Shown here: piece by piece, positions 63,688-64,000 of the stretch
How positions within the stretch are numbered: position 1 is the first letter of the stretch
Layout: each line of letters begins with the position of its first letter
Translations under genes and position numbers: made by a program
The notes under the pieces: generated by a model
Database searches by the model: none
Seen by the model: only the letters and a program-made list of their open reading frames with translations
What the model was told of the DNA's origin: nothing
Origin: Paenibacillus sp. EZ-K15
GTDB lineage: Bacteria; Bacillota; Bacilli; Paenibacillales; Paenibacillaceae
Assembly: GCF_002573715.1 (NCBI RefSeq)
Contig: NZ_PDHM01000007.1
Span: 5,809-69,808 of the forward strand
DNA: 64,000 nt
Reading direction: 5' to 3'

Positions 63688-64000
63688 CTACAGCAATAGA
63701 ATGGCAGCACCAATCATTGGGGTGAGGACCATGCAGGTTTTCAGCCAGACAACGGGTACCCGCTTCGTAAACTTTGCCCCCACATACGAGCCGGACATCG
63801 TACCGATCACAACAGCGACGAGCAGTTGAACATCCAGGTACCCGATCGAGAAGTACCCGGCTCCTCCGGCCAGTGCGATTGGTATAATGACCAGCATGGT
63901 CGTGCCGGCGGCAAAACGCATCGACATGCCGAGGATCAGCATAAGCCCTAACTGGATGAAAGGGGTGGAGCCGATTCCGAACAGCCCCGATAAGGCGCCG
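63688..64000 (-). CDS. TauE/SafE (TSUP) family permease, C-terminal part
   Basis: The minus-strand frame enters from the right edge and ends at 63688, about 104 residues. It contains GLFGIGSTPFIQLGLMLILGM and the segment GTMSGSYVGAKFTKRVPVVWLK, characteristic of the second repeat of TSUP membrane proteins (putative sulfite or organosulfonate exporters). The N-terminal part lies outside the window. Confidence 0.82.
   Translation of the reverse strand, partial: GALSGLFGIGSTPFIQLGLMLILGMSMRFAAGTTMLVIIPIALAGGAGYFSIGYLDVQLLVAVVIGTMSGSYVGAKFTKRVPVVWLKTCMVLTPMIGAAILLL

Overview
The window looks like a chromosomal segment of a low-to-medium GC Firmicute, most likely Paenibacillus or a close relative. 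The pointers are strong AGGAGG-type ribosome binding sites, frequent TTG/GTG starts, YesM/YesN-type two-component control of sugar ABC importers without a linked ATPase, a guanine-riboswitch xpt-pbuX unit, a lipoprotein caa3 oxidase operon, a cydABDC-type cluster and many hairpin-plus-T-run terminators. Genus is inferred from gene content only. I saw no tRNA, rRNA, CRISPR array, prophage or intact insertion sequence.

Layout. 1-3.4 kb (minus): 3' part missing from a giant gene made of about one hundred 10-residue repeats, preceded by a promoter-to-terminator segment that may be a structured RNA. 4-10.4 kb: HD-GYP signalling protein, CsbD-like stress protein, MFS transporter, NAD(P)-binding protein, RidA, serine hydrolase. 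10.4-18.5 kb: TspO-like protein, a YesN/YesM pair and a divergent sugar importer with a cre-like site. 18.8-28.6 kb: SNF2 helicase with a SWIM zinc-finger partner, a VanY-like lipoprotein, zinc-ribbon protein, TrmB-like regulator, metallophosphoesterase and small unknowns. 28.8-31 kb: guanine riboswitch, xpt, pbuX. 31-35 kb (minus): DUF4870 protein, a large membrane-anchored di-haem cytochrome c, a small protein and a serine hydrolase. 35.4-42.6 kb: small unknown, methionine aminopeptidase, ctaCDEFG plus a DUF420/CtaM-like gene.

42.6-47.5 kb: a tandem pair of nested palindromic repeats, then a GntR-regulated ABC cluster and a NatAB-like exporter. 47.7-53.6 kb: a copper-amine-oxidase-N/TraB protein and a second sugar importer with its LacI regulator and matching operator sites. 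53.9-60.7 kb: cytochrome bd oxidase with its CydDC exporter and a FixH/YtkA-like lipoprotein. 60.7-64 kb: a LysR regulator divergent from a histidine phosphatase and a membrane protein, a hairpin-rich intergenic segment, and the end of a TauE/SafE permease.

How it fits together: two terminal oxidases (caa3 and bd, each with assembly genes) dominate respiration, two sugar importers have separate dedicated regulators, and several repeat elements sit directly behind transcription terminators. The least explained material is the 10-residue repeat gene with its leader, the 203-bp tandem palindromic unit at 42.6-43.0 kb and the two copies of a 106-bp hairpin element at 9.1 and 23.9 kb.
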